From Schistocerca nitens (lineage: Eukaryota; Arthropoda; Insecta; Orthoptera; Acrididae): a stretch of DNA of 64,000 nt. The DNA is taken from assembly GCF_023898315.1 (NCBI RefSeq), contig NC_064614.1:1053512432-1053576431 (forward strand), in the 5' to 3' direction. The notes beneath the pieces were generated by a model. The model ran no database searches. It was not told the origin of the DNA and saw nothing but the letters and a program-made list of their open reading frames with translations. The stretch's first letter is position 1. Each line of letters opens with the position of its first letter. A program made the translations under genes and the position numbers. Below are positions 11,300 through 19,981 of the stretch, in pieces.

Positions 11300-11600
11300 G
11301 TCATGCTGAAGCTCCTTTTGACCGGCGTAATGCGGAAACTCGACGTGGGGTGGAAATATTGTACCATGCTGCCCTTATAGCCACCCATAACTGTGGAAGT
11401 GTTTCTGGTGTAAGATTTTGGGCACGATCTGATCTTTAGATTATGTCCCATAAATGATTAATGGGATTCATGTCGGCTGATCTAGGTGGCCAAATCTTTC
11501 GCTCTAATTGCCCAGAATGTTCTTCAAAGTAATCACGAAAAGCTGTGGCCCAGTAAATTGGCGCACCGTTGTTTGGAAGCATGACGTCCAAGAACGGTTG
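11300..11600 (-). pseudogene. Tc1-like transposase, C-terminal fragment
   Basis: The minus-strand reading gives NNGAPIYWATAFRDYFEEHS, then WPPRSADMNPINHLWDII, which aligns with the C-terminal catalytic block of Tc1 transposases (usual forms QDNAPxH and SPDxNPIEHLW). The catalytic Asp of the DNAP motif reads Asn, and the final Glu reads Asn (PINH). An in-frame stop follows DII. It is clearly inactive. The N-terminal DNA-binding part is missing; sequence near 11880-12200 is the element's 5' leader. Confidence 0.75.
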
Positions 11601-11659
11601 AAAATAATCTCCGTGTATCAGAAGGTAGCCATTTCCAGTCAATGATAGGTTCAGTTGCA

Positions 11660-11868
11660 GCCGCGCGGGATTTGCCGAGCGGTCTAAGGGCGCTGCAGTC
11701 ATGGACTGTGCGGCTGATCCCGGCGGAGATTCGAGTCCTCCCTCGGGCATGGGTGTATGTGTTTGTGTTTGTCCTTAGGATAACTTAGGTTAAGTAGTGT
11801 GTAAGCTTAGGGAATGATGACCTTAGCAGTTAAGTCCCATAAGATTTCACACACATTTGGACATTTTC
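11660..11868 (+). mobile_element. tRNA-derived SINE (CCGCGCGGGATT head)
   Basis: A full-length copy with tRNA-like head (TGCCGAGCGGTCTAAGG, B box GATTCGAGTCC) and tail TTAAGTCCCATAAGATTTCA. It is flanked by the 10-bp duplication TTCAGTTGCA at 11650-11659 and 11869-11878, so it jumped into the Tc1 element. Confidence 0.9.
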
Positions 11869-12219
11869 TTCAGTTGCACTGACAACTCTACACAAACACT
11901 GCTGCTCTCGCTCGTTAAGTGACGACCGTCGGTCACTGCGTCGTCCGTCTTAAGAGATGATGTCTGAAATTTGGTACTGTCCGCACACTCGCCACACTTT
12001 GGATCTCGGGATATTGAATTGCCGAAATGAAATGTCCCATGCTTCTAGCTCCAACTACCTTTCCGCGCTCGAAGTGTGTTAATTCCCGTCATATGGCCAT
12101 AATGACGTCGGAGATCTTTCCACGTGACAGTTAACAGCTCCGCCTATGCACTGCCTTTTAAAACTTGTGTACGCGATACTACCGCCATCTGCACATGTCG
12201 ATATCGCTGTCCATTGGTT

Positions 12220-12411
12220 CAAATGGCTCAGAGCACCATGGGATCTAACTTCTGAGGTCATCAGTCCCTTACAACTTAGAACTACTTAAACCTAACTAAC
12301 CTACGGACATCACACACATCCATGCCACAGGCAGGATTCGAACATGCGACCGTAGCGGTCGCGCGGTTCCAGACTGAAGCACCTAGAACCGCTCGGCCAC
12401 TCTGGCCGGCA
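12220..12411 (-). mobile_element. tRNA-derived SINE, reverse orientation
   Basis: On the plus strand it starts CAAATGGCTCAGAGCACCAT and ends at the head GCTCGGCCACTCTGGCCGGC. The 13-bp target duplication CTGTCCATTGGTT lies at 12207-12219 and 12412-12424. It sits in the right terminal region of the Tc1 element. Confidence 0.9.
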
Positions 12412-12439
12412 CTGTCCATTGGTTTTGTTACCTCAAAGT

Positions 12440-12651
12440 CCGAGCTCGTGGTCGTGCGGTAGCGTTCTCGCTTCCCGTGCCCGGGTTCCCGGGTTCGATT
12501 CCCGGCGGGGCCAGGGATTTTCTCTGCCTCGTGATGACTGGGTGTTGTGTGATGTCCTTAGGTTAGTTAGGTTTAAGTAGTTCTAAGTTCTATGGGACTG
12601 ATGACCATAGACGTTAAGTCCCATAGTGCTCAGAGCCATTTGAACCAGCCA
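12440..12651 (+). mobile_element. Hybrid SINE: head of one family, tail of another
   Basis: The head (GTGGTCGTGCGGTAGCG, B box GGTTCGATTCC, body GATGACTGGGTGTTG) matches the SINE at 2092. From about 12549 (TGTGATGTCCTTAGG) to the end it matches the tail of the 10353/12921 family, including the hairpin at 12594-12622. A perfect 16-bp duplication, TTTGTTACCTCAAAGT, at 12424-12439 and 12652-12667 shows that the hybrid moved as one unit. Confidence 0.85.
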
Positions 12652-12920
12652 TTTGTTACCTCAAAGTATGTGCGTGAGCAAATAATAGAGAGCAAAGGAG
12701 TATAGCCCGTAGCTTTCTCATCAGGGGTGGCAGTGCACCTCAATGTCGTTTCTGTACAGCTTTACCCGTACTGGCAATGGCGGTTCTGGTCTCTTCATAT
12801 ACTGCAAGACAATCTTTCAATCGTAGAAAATAGGTACAGCTCTTGATTGGAATGAAACGTGGCACGAAATTTCTTACCTTACAACGTGTTTCGTAAAATG
12901 GAGTTGTACAATTAAAATAG

Positions 12921-13112
12921 TTTGGCCGAGCGGTTCTAGGCGCTTCAGTCCTGAGCCGCGCCTGCTGCTACGGTCGCAGGTTCGAATCCTGCCTCGGGCA
13001 TGGATGTGTGTGATGTCCTTAGGTTAGTTAGGTTTAAGTAGTTCTAAGTTCTAGGGGACTGATGACGTCCGATGTTAAGTCCCATAGTGCTTACAGCCAT
13101 TTGAACCATTTG
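12921..13112 (+). mobile_element. tRNA-derived SINE
   Basis: Head TTTGGCCGAGCGGTTCTAGG, B box GGTTCGAATCC, TTAGG-rich body and tail CCATAGTGCTTACAGCC. A short duplication AAAATAG flanks it (12914-12920 and 13113-13119). Confidence 0.8.
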
Positions 13113-13639
13113 AAAATAGCTCCTTTCTGTTCTCTCACTGAAAGAAATGAAATAAATGTGGTTCATCTCGAACGTTCCTGGTACACGATGAAGAGGAGAC
13201 TATTTTTAGCGTTATAAACAAGATAAAATCTGTCATGTGGGTTTCTAACGATAAATTGCATTAACAATGAATCACTGTAACACAGCACCAAGAGACTTAA
13301 CAATGCAAAAGGCGGAAGGTAAGGCGTATCAAACGATGAATGTCCTTAACCGAAATTTTGTTACTTTCGTGAGAAATTGATTTTCTATCTTTCCACCACC
13401 AAAAAGCTACAACCGTGTTAAATCTATTCAAAAGCACAAAGTAAGAACATCGTTTTCAAACTACAGGGAGCCCCTGAATAATTATTAATTATTAATAGTG
13501 CATCAATTACACACAACTTTCTAGCTACGGTTATAATATAATACAATATTTATATAATTTACGACTTTACATACACTTACATAATTTATAACATCTGCTG
13601 TCCAAGAAGGGTTTTCAGGTTCAAATTTTGAGGGCACTC

Positions 13640-14850
13640 TTCCTTTACGTGCCTGACATTCTGTCTTGGTCAACCACAGGTGCGCTCTGTGGTGTCAGTT
13701 TTTCCGCATCCGTGTAGTAGGTCACATGTTTGGTCCAGGTCCTCCACATTATCTGCGGCGGATCGAGTTTCCACGGTTTCCAGTTCGCATGGAGAAAGGT
13801 CTGGAGGTCTTGTGGAGTATTACGAGTTATATCACTCTTGCCTCCATCTTCGTGGCAACTGAAGTTATGGTCACCTAGGTTGCTAGCTGTTCTGAGTGGG
13901 GGATGTCTGGAGTGGAGTTGGTTGAGTGGACGGCAGGTATGTCCCCATCATCTTGTAGCTCTTAGTTGTTGCACGTTTTCCCTGAGAGGATAATTATTTC
14001 TTCCCAGGTTAGGTTGTGGAATGCACCTCAGAGCAGATTGCCTGAGTATGGTGCGGAATTGATTGTAACGGTAACAATCCGCATTGCTTCATTTAGTCGT
14101 ATGTAGACCAGCTTCTTGTTGCAGCTGTTCGTCCAGACAGGGCTTCAATAATCTTCCGCTGAGTAGAGATGACCGAGAGTGGACCGAAGCAGCTGTGCCC
14201 CGTGTTTTACCAAATGGTCTTTGCAGATCTCAACCGAGCTGCAGTCTTAATTAGATACTGTTTAAATGACATCTTCTGTCAGTTATAACTCCAAGGTACT
14301 GTGGATATTTGTCATCAGGCAGGCGGTTATCCCCGAAAATACGTCATTTTCTTGGTTGCCTTCTATACAACTCAGATGAAAGGAATTGTACTCAGTTTTG
14401 TTAGAGTTCGGTTGAAGTCCCAGTTTACGAAAGTATTGCCCCGTTTTACTTAGGTCTTTTTTTTGAAAGATATCTTCAGTATCCACGATTTGTTTGTGCT
14501 GTGTTGCTGTAACCCATTTGTCAGCATAATCAAACTTACTGGGCCGAGTGCCTGGCATATGTGCAACACACAACCTAAATAGTTGCGGAGCTAGGACTAA
14601 GAGTTGGGTTAGGCCAAAGTAGAGATTCTTCTGGTCACTAGTGGTGTTGCCTAAAATTACTTGAAATGGTCTGTCAGTTGGCATATTGTTACGAAGTTGT
14701 GCTGATCCTCTGCAGTGCATTACACGAAGCAACTAATAGGTAACACGCTGAAAGAACACAGTATCATTAGCTGTAGACAGGTCAATAAATATAGTAGAAG
14801 TCTTAAGTTGTTTCTGGAATCCAGCTTCTGCGAAAGTACTTGATGCACAA
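13640..14850 (-). pseudogene. LINE reverse transcriptase, decayed
   Basis: The minus strand encodes motif A as FIDLSTANDTV (near 14790), then VLAPQLFRLCVAHMPGTR, motif C as FDYADKWVTATQHK (YADD with the second Asp changed to Lys), and QYFRKLGLQPNSNKTE. Further on come HGAQLLRSTLGHLYSAEDY and RLNEAMRIVT, the usual C-terminal region of this LINE type. Several frames are needed. The motif C change alone would kill polymerase activity. Element ends and any target duplication were not found. Confidence 0.75.
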
Positions 14851-15215
14851 AGCTACAGTTTGATCAGAGTCCACCCTGTTCAACTAGAATGTGAAGACTA
14901 ATAACCAAATATAATAATCAGATCCATTGTAATTATTTGTCCTAAACACAGAGCGTTTTAAATACACAATGCGAGTGGATTCATCGCATTAAAAATTATA
15001 GCTACTTCACAAACAACTCTATCCATGAGTGTGGAACAAGATATACAGGGTCTCTCTCCCAAGAGTCGTTAGCAGACATGGAAGATTTCTAGCGCCTCGT
15101 TTATAGGATTTACGTCGTGTTTTTCTGAAATCCTCCATATTACACAGAAAGGAACATTCACGAACATCCTTGGGGAAATAGAGTTTTATCGCCATGCATT
15201 CAGGAACCCTAAAAA

Positions 15216-15312
15216 TTGTGTAAGTTAGTTTAAGTTAGATTAAGTAATGTATAAGCCCAGGGGCCGATGACCTCAGCAGTTTGGTCCCATAGGAACTTAC
15301 CACAAATTTCCA
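15216..15312 (+). mobile_element. SINE 3' end, different tail subtype
   Basis: Only the 3' part remains: GTTTAAGTTAGATTAAGTA, then a hairpin at 15260-15288 and a tail AGGAACTTACCACAAATTTC. The stem is GGGGCC/GGTCCC, which pairs throughout if one G-U pair is allowed, around the 17-nt loop GATGACCTCAGCAGTTT. This is a compensated variant of the stems in the other SINEs. Confidence 0.75.
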
Positions 15313-15606
15313 ATTTTCCAGAGGCAAAATCCCGTTACATAAGCGACAGCAGGATTTTACAGGGCCTGCAATTGCATACACACCTTTCTGAATAATAAGA
15401 AGATTAGCCGTAGCAAAGGACTGACCTTATTTGGTATGTGATAACACAAGGAAACGACATACAGCTGGGAGCGTCTTTGAATCTTTAGCCCCTTTCCGTT
15501 TACCTTTAGTAGATATAAAAGGAAATAGTGATTGGCTCAATGCAAAAAGCCCTATGATAGACAGAGTCTCCGATGGTGCTAGCCTTCCAGCTGGGGCCGC
15601 CCTCAG

Positions 15607-15665
15607 AGGTGTGATCAGAGATGTCAACAGACTGCGTAAGTCTGTTCACATCTCTGATCACACCT
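15607..15665. other. 27-bp hairpin of unknown function
   Basis: Two 27-nt arms (15607-15633 and 15639-15665) are inverted copies with one mismatch (C versus G), around the 5-nt loop GCGTA. The arms contain GTGTGATCAGAGATGT. The surrounding 15.4-15.9 kb open frame (160 codons, plus strand) resembles no protein I know and reads through the hairpin, so I do not call it a gene. Confidence 0.7.
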
Positions 15666-16589
15666 TCCGAACTCATGACAGAGGAGCAATTGGCCGTTGG
15701 GAAGGTAACAGCTCAGGCAGTCACCCCTTAATGAGCCTTGCTTGTACCACAGGGTACGTGCAAACTCTACCTGTCGACCCGGGGCTGGGAAGTATGCGTT
15801 ACCTTGTCACCTGCTATGGTAAAACGTGTAGGCCAGTCTTCAGGAGCGCACTTGGAAGAAGAAGAAACAAAGAGAAACCTCAAACGCCGAAGCGGTGGAA
15901 GGAAAGGAGATGATGAACGAAGAAAGAAAGAAAAAAAAAAACAGATGCGGGACTGTTCTGATGCCAGGTCATCGAAACTTTAGAACACTTTCTTGAAAAT
16001 AACCAAGACATGTTCCCCAGATGAGGGGAAAAAGAACAGCAAGAAGATAAACATAGAGCCGGAAAGTGAAGAGATGTTGTGAGGCCTGAGGCCCCGTGGA
16101 AACCAAGCAGGGACTTACCAAAGAGTGGGTATGTTTTCCGTGGATTACCTCGATGAATTCAGGAAAATACTGGGATTGTTCCTACTAGAAGAGCTGACCA
16201 CCTGTCCTATTTTCCGTAAATTTCCACTTTCATCAATTTTTCTCTATTGTTTTTAACTGTCTTCATTTTTCTTGTGTGTATTTTGAACTTAAACTACTTT
16301 CAGTGGCGTTAGTAAATCTTCCAAGTCACTCTTACTCAAAGCCAGAGCAGTTACCTAATTTCCTTATACTTGCTGTCCGACGTCCTTATTTTCAATTTAA
16401 GTTTAAACGTAGTATTCGAAATTATTGAGTACGGTTACCTGCTGTGCATCGTTAGCCTTCAGACTCAGCACTGCCGGCCGCACAGTGGGTCAGAATCCCA
16501 AAAAACTGGTCAAAATATAAGTAGTTGTTCAATTTGTACCAAACTTAGTATGTAAGGGTTTACGGAGTTTCTGATTAAGAATATGATAT

Positions 16590-16860
16590 TAAAAAGTGAA
16601 AAAAACAAAATGGCGGACCCAAGATGGCAGGCTCTATGTACACTATCATTTTTTACGTATAAAAGTAATTTTTAGGGAATTATCGAGGCTACTGATGATG
16701 ACAGAGTTCAAAAAATTTAAAAATGGTGAATCCAAGATGGCGGTCAAAATCTATGTCTTTTTATTTATATTTATATATATTTTTATTCATATAAAAGTCA
16801 GTATTTAGGGGTTATTGTACTTAATGCTTAAAAAATAAACCAAAAAAGTGGAAAACTCGA
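16590..16860. repeat. Subterminal tandem repeats inside the Transib element
   Basis: Two diverged units of about 125 bp each contain CCAAGATGGC and, about 60 bp on, ATAAAAGT and TTTAGGG. The first has AAAATGGCGGACCCAAGATGG near 16608 and the second AAAATGGTGAATCCAAGATGG near 16721. A partial third is suggested near 16880 (TTACAAGATGG). They lie between the 3' end of the transposase gene and the left terminus and could be transposase-binding sites, by analogy only. Confidence 0.65.
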
Positions 16861-16953
16861 AGAAAGGACTAAATATAGGTTACAAGATGGTGTAAAATAT
16901 TACAAAAAATTATTTCATTTTAATTACAATTATTTTGTAAATTTTTTATAACT

Positions 16954-19114
16954 TTATTTACAAGTTTTCATTTTCTTATTCTTTTTCATCTTCTGCTTAA
17001 CTGAATCGTCATCATCCTCAAACACTGTTTCCTCGTTATCCGCATCTGAATCTTCATAGTCTTCCGCCACAGGAACTAAGAGGGCAACGGCTTCTGGCGA
17101 CAAACTTCAGTTTCTTCGGCGAAGATTTGCGTAAGGAAGAAACGTAGCGGTCTGTCGTTGCCAACAATCTCCTGAACACGTCTTCCATAGTCTTAACTCT
17201 TGAAAACTTTCGAGAAAAACTCAGGCGATATTGCTTTATCAACTTATTGGTTGATTCCTGAGCACCCTCCGATAGTTGACCGATGGGTAAAATGGCCGAA
17301 GAAATAATGTGTAGACCGTGAATCAACAATCTATGTACTGCTGTTGTCATGTTGTACCAGGGGTATTCTTTCACGTAGTGCTTGGCAGTTGCTAAGGCGT
17401 ATGCTCGAAACTTTTCAACGATCTGACGTCCGCTCGAAATAGTCTGCAAAATTATATGGAAACGGTGGATTAGTTCTTCGGAAACTCCAGTTATCAGCGC
17501 TGATGTTGGAGTGTTTTCAAAAAAAACGTCGAGCGGTGTTTCCGTCATGCATACTGCCAAATCCTTGTTTCGGCATGTCAATTACAATTCCAAGCTGCTC
17601 TTTGAAAGCTTTTTGAATGTTGGTTTTCAGTATTGCTTTTTCCTCTATCTTCTGCTTTACGTGCCTGCCACTTTTTTGTTTTCATTTGGTATGCCAAATG
17701 AATACAACATTCAAAACATCGAATCCAGGCGTGAAGAGTTGATAGTCCGTACTGCAGATAATCGGCGGTAACTTGTTTCTTCAAAACATCGTCAATGTTA
17801 TTAAATTGGGCAGACGTAGCCTTGCAGAGATGGCACCGTTGCGCATATTTCGTGTTGGTGATAGCATTGCACACTTTACCATCTACCACGGTCATGCTTA
17901 AATTGTATTTAATGGAAATGTCTTTCCCATGAATAACTGTTTCGAATGACTGGAGTTGTTCGATCTGTTTGTCGTAATACGCTCTCTCATTTAAAGACGT
18001 TTGCTCTGTTTCCTTTGTAAATTCTAACTTCAGTGGTCTGCAAAAGAGGGTTGAAGACGGCTTCGGATCAATCCATAAGATCTTTTCTTCTTTAGTTTCT
18101 TCATTTACACCTGCAAGTTTCAGTGGAACAAGCGAAGTGAAAAATAAAGTTGCATCTGAAATACTCGAATCTGAAAACATTTTATAAATGCTTTGCCCGG
18201 AGGTTCCGTCAAAGCCCCACTTACAAATAAGGGCCATATTAGACATTTCCGAATCACTCATATGTAAAATATCGTCTCGTTTCAGCAGTAGAACACGTTG
18301 AACAGTGTGGTCTAACAAAGCTTGCAACCGTACCTCAGCTTTTGATTCGGTAAAAGTGAGGGTTACGTCTGGAGGTCAGCAAGCTTTTTTTCTACCAAAA
18401 CAGCTGAATACGGTGGATATAGTGTGTTTAAGCCTTCTCCTTTAGCCACATTTCTCAAATCCTGGTAAGATTCTTTTGACAATTTCATGTCGAAAAGAAG
18501 TGCTAGACCTTCATTTGCATCATATGAGGATGGCGATGATGTTGAAAATCGCAAGCCTGCCTTGTATTTTTTCACCTTGGATGAACTTGAGAGTGTGACG
18601 TCTTTCACAATCTTCGCAGCATCTGGGTGCCCCGAAGATCTAGGACTCATTTGCGCTGCGAACGATAATTCGACAGGACTGAACTTCGTACGAATCTCCT
18701 CAGTTCTCCTTCTTTTAGACCTATCAGATAATGTTTCAAATTTTGTGGCAGGTCTGCCTGTTGATTTAGTCACACTTGCAGGTTTCGAATCAATCGGAAT
18801 ATATACTATTGTATTTAACCAGGTTTCGTTCTTCTTGAAAAAATATCCTTGTCGCCGAGTTGTTTCCTTATACTTGCTTCTAAACTTCGTTAACAAAATC
18901 GAAATAGTAGGCCTCATATCATAGGGAATTTTAATTGTATGTCCACTTTTTTCTGTCAACGACCTTTCCAAATGTTCTATGACCTCTTCCAAATCATTTG
19001 ACAAATCCTCTTTTGTTATTAGAAAAATATCTTTCCTCGAAAATCCGATTCTGGAATACGCTGGATCAGATGAAACGGAAGTTAAAAAAAAATCTGTGTT
19101 ACACTTTTCGCCAT
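16954..19114 (-). pseudogene. Transib/RAG1-like DDE transposase, frameshifted
   Basis: The span is about 720 codons, the usual Transib size. I start at the ATG at 19114 (MAKSVTQIFF), after which a T-run slips the frame. In order: an N-terminal segment (GFSRKDIF near 19035), the first Asp block KWGFDGTSGQS (Asp near 18208), WIDPKPSSTLFCRP, the second Asp block MTVVDGKVCNAITN (Asp at 17881-17883), a CHLCK Cys pair, LHAWIRCFE, and the Glu block GQLSEGAQESTNKLIKQYR (17255-17270). MEDVFRRLLATTDRYVSSLR follows, then an acidic and Lys-rich tail ending at 16954. The Glu block and MEDV region resemble the RAG1 core. Frameshifts occur near 19090, 18340, 17600 and 17515, the last in an eight-T run, and near 17080. 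All three catalytic acidic positions appear kept, so this is a fairly young relic. Confidence 0.85.
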
Positions 19115-19981
19115 TTTTCTAATTATTTTATTCTTTACAATGCTTCTACATGTCGATTGTAATTTATATGGTAAAAATAAAACTCATAATTAATTGATTC
19201 TACTGTCATTTTTGAAGATGTCTGAACAATGACATTTTGCAAGTGTCGCTTAAAACGTGACTCAAAGCCAGAGTCGCAACTAGTCGCAGGATTTGAAGCT
19301 TAATTTACAAAGGTAATAATATATACTTGCGTACACAGCGCAAAAGAAAGCGGAATGTTGTGGAATTCGTAACATCTATTTTTTAAGCGCATTTTACGGT
19401 TTTGTCATTCATTTCCCTGTAGTACGTTAATTGAAATGTAAACGTGCATAATTGATGATTTAATAGTGATATAAGTGTTTTTTCACTAGTACATACCTCC
19501 TGGAATACATTCCATATTGAAAGTATTGGTTTCACTTGCACAAAACATAAATAACTTCCTTCAACAACACGACTGTTTTTGTAGCCTGGCCAGCTGCGCG
19601 CACGCTAACAATGAACTGTCGCATTTGACCTGAGATATTACCGAACAAATGAACATCTATCTGGTCGTCCGCACAGCCGCCATTCAGTTGTCCCAGCATT
19701 GCTGCTGCCAACCTGATAGTCCAAAATCCCCATCTTTAAACTTTTTTTTTCCTTTTTGGCCACGTTTTCAAGATTCTGGCCCACTGGGGGCCGGTGTGGC
19801 CATGCGGTTCTAGGCGCTTCAGTCTGGAACCGCACGACAGCTGCGGTCGCAGGTTCGAATCCTGCCTCGTGCATGGACGTGTGTGATGTCTTAGGTTAGT
19901 TAGGTTTAAGTAGTAGTAAGTTCTAGGGGACTGATGAGCACAGTGCTCAGAGCCATTTGAACCATTTTTAGACTCAGTACT

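Larger units (their letters stand above)
11264..12666 (-). mobile_element. Tc1-like DNA transposon carrying three SINE insertions
   Basis: The ends are inverted: the left end reads CACTGCGGTGAAGACAGTC after a TA (11262-11263), and the right end, interrupted by SINEs, reads TGTCCATTGG, then TTTTGTTACCTCAAAG, then TA (12667-12668). Once the three SINEs are removed, about 790 bp remain, so the interior is partly deleted compared with usual elements of 1.3-1.6 kb. The same Tc1 family appears at 31045 and at 33316. Transposase remains lie at 11300-11600 on the minus strand. Confidence 0.75.
16481..19788 (-). mobile_element. Transib-type DNA transposon (RAG1-like), complete with both ends
   Basis: The element is 3,308 bp. 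The left end begins CACAGTGGGTCAGAATCCC and the right end, read inward, CCCAGTGGGCCAGAATCTT; 22 of the first 30 positions match. A GC-rich 5-bp duplication, GGCCG, lies at 16476-16480 and 19789-19793, as expected for Transib, which duplicates 5 GC-rich bp. The left terminus contains CACAGTG, the consensus heptamer of V(D)J recombination signals. The transposase occupies 16954-19114 on the minus strand. About 670 bp of leader lie to the right and about 470 bp of repeat-bearing 3' sequence to the left. Confidence 0.9.
16461..19981 (+). mobile_element. SINE split by a Transib element
   Basis: The SINE head starts GCCGGCCG at 16473-16480 and resumes at 19794 as GTGTGGCCATGCGGTTCTAG after the Transib. 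Its tail ends CAGAGCCATTTGAACCATTT near 19968 and has an internal deletion after GGGACTGATGA. The SINE's own target duplication survives outside: AGACTCAGCACT at 16461-16472 and AGACTCAGTACT at 19970-19981, one mismatch in 12. The SINE therefore landed first. Confidence 0.9.

Noticed and set aside
15431-15913. A 160-codon plus-strand frame as a host gene
   Set aside because: No recognisable domain, it reads through a perfect hairpin, and ends in low-complexity Lys/Arg-rich sequence.
16481-16510. A full 12/23 recombination signal at the Transib end
   Set aside because: The heptamer is exact, but the A-rich stretch after it starts about 10 bases on and only loosely resembles a nonamer. I claim only the heptamer likeness.
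17054-19114. A domesticated RAG1-like host gene
   Set aside because: It has several frameshifts and lies between transposon ends with target duplications, so it is an ordinary element copy.
10350-19970. True tRNA genes at the A/B box pairs
   Set aside because: The boxes are followed by SINE bodies and tails with target duplications, and acceptor stems do not close. They are tRNA-derived SINE heads.
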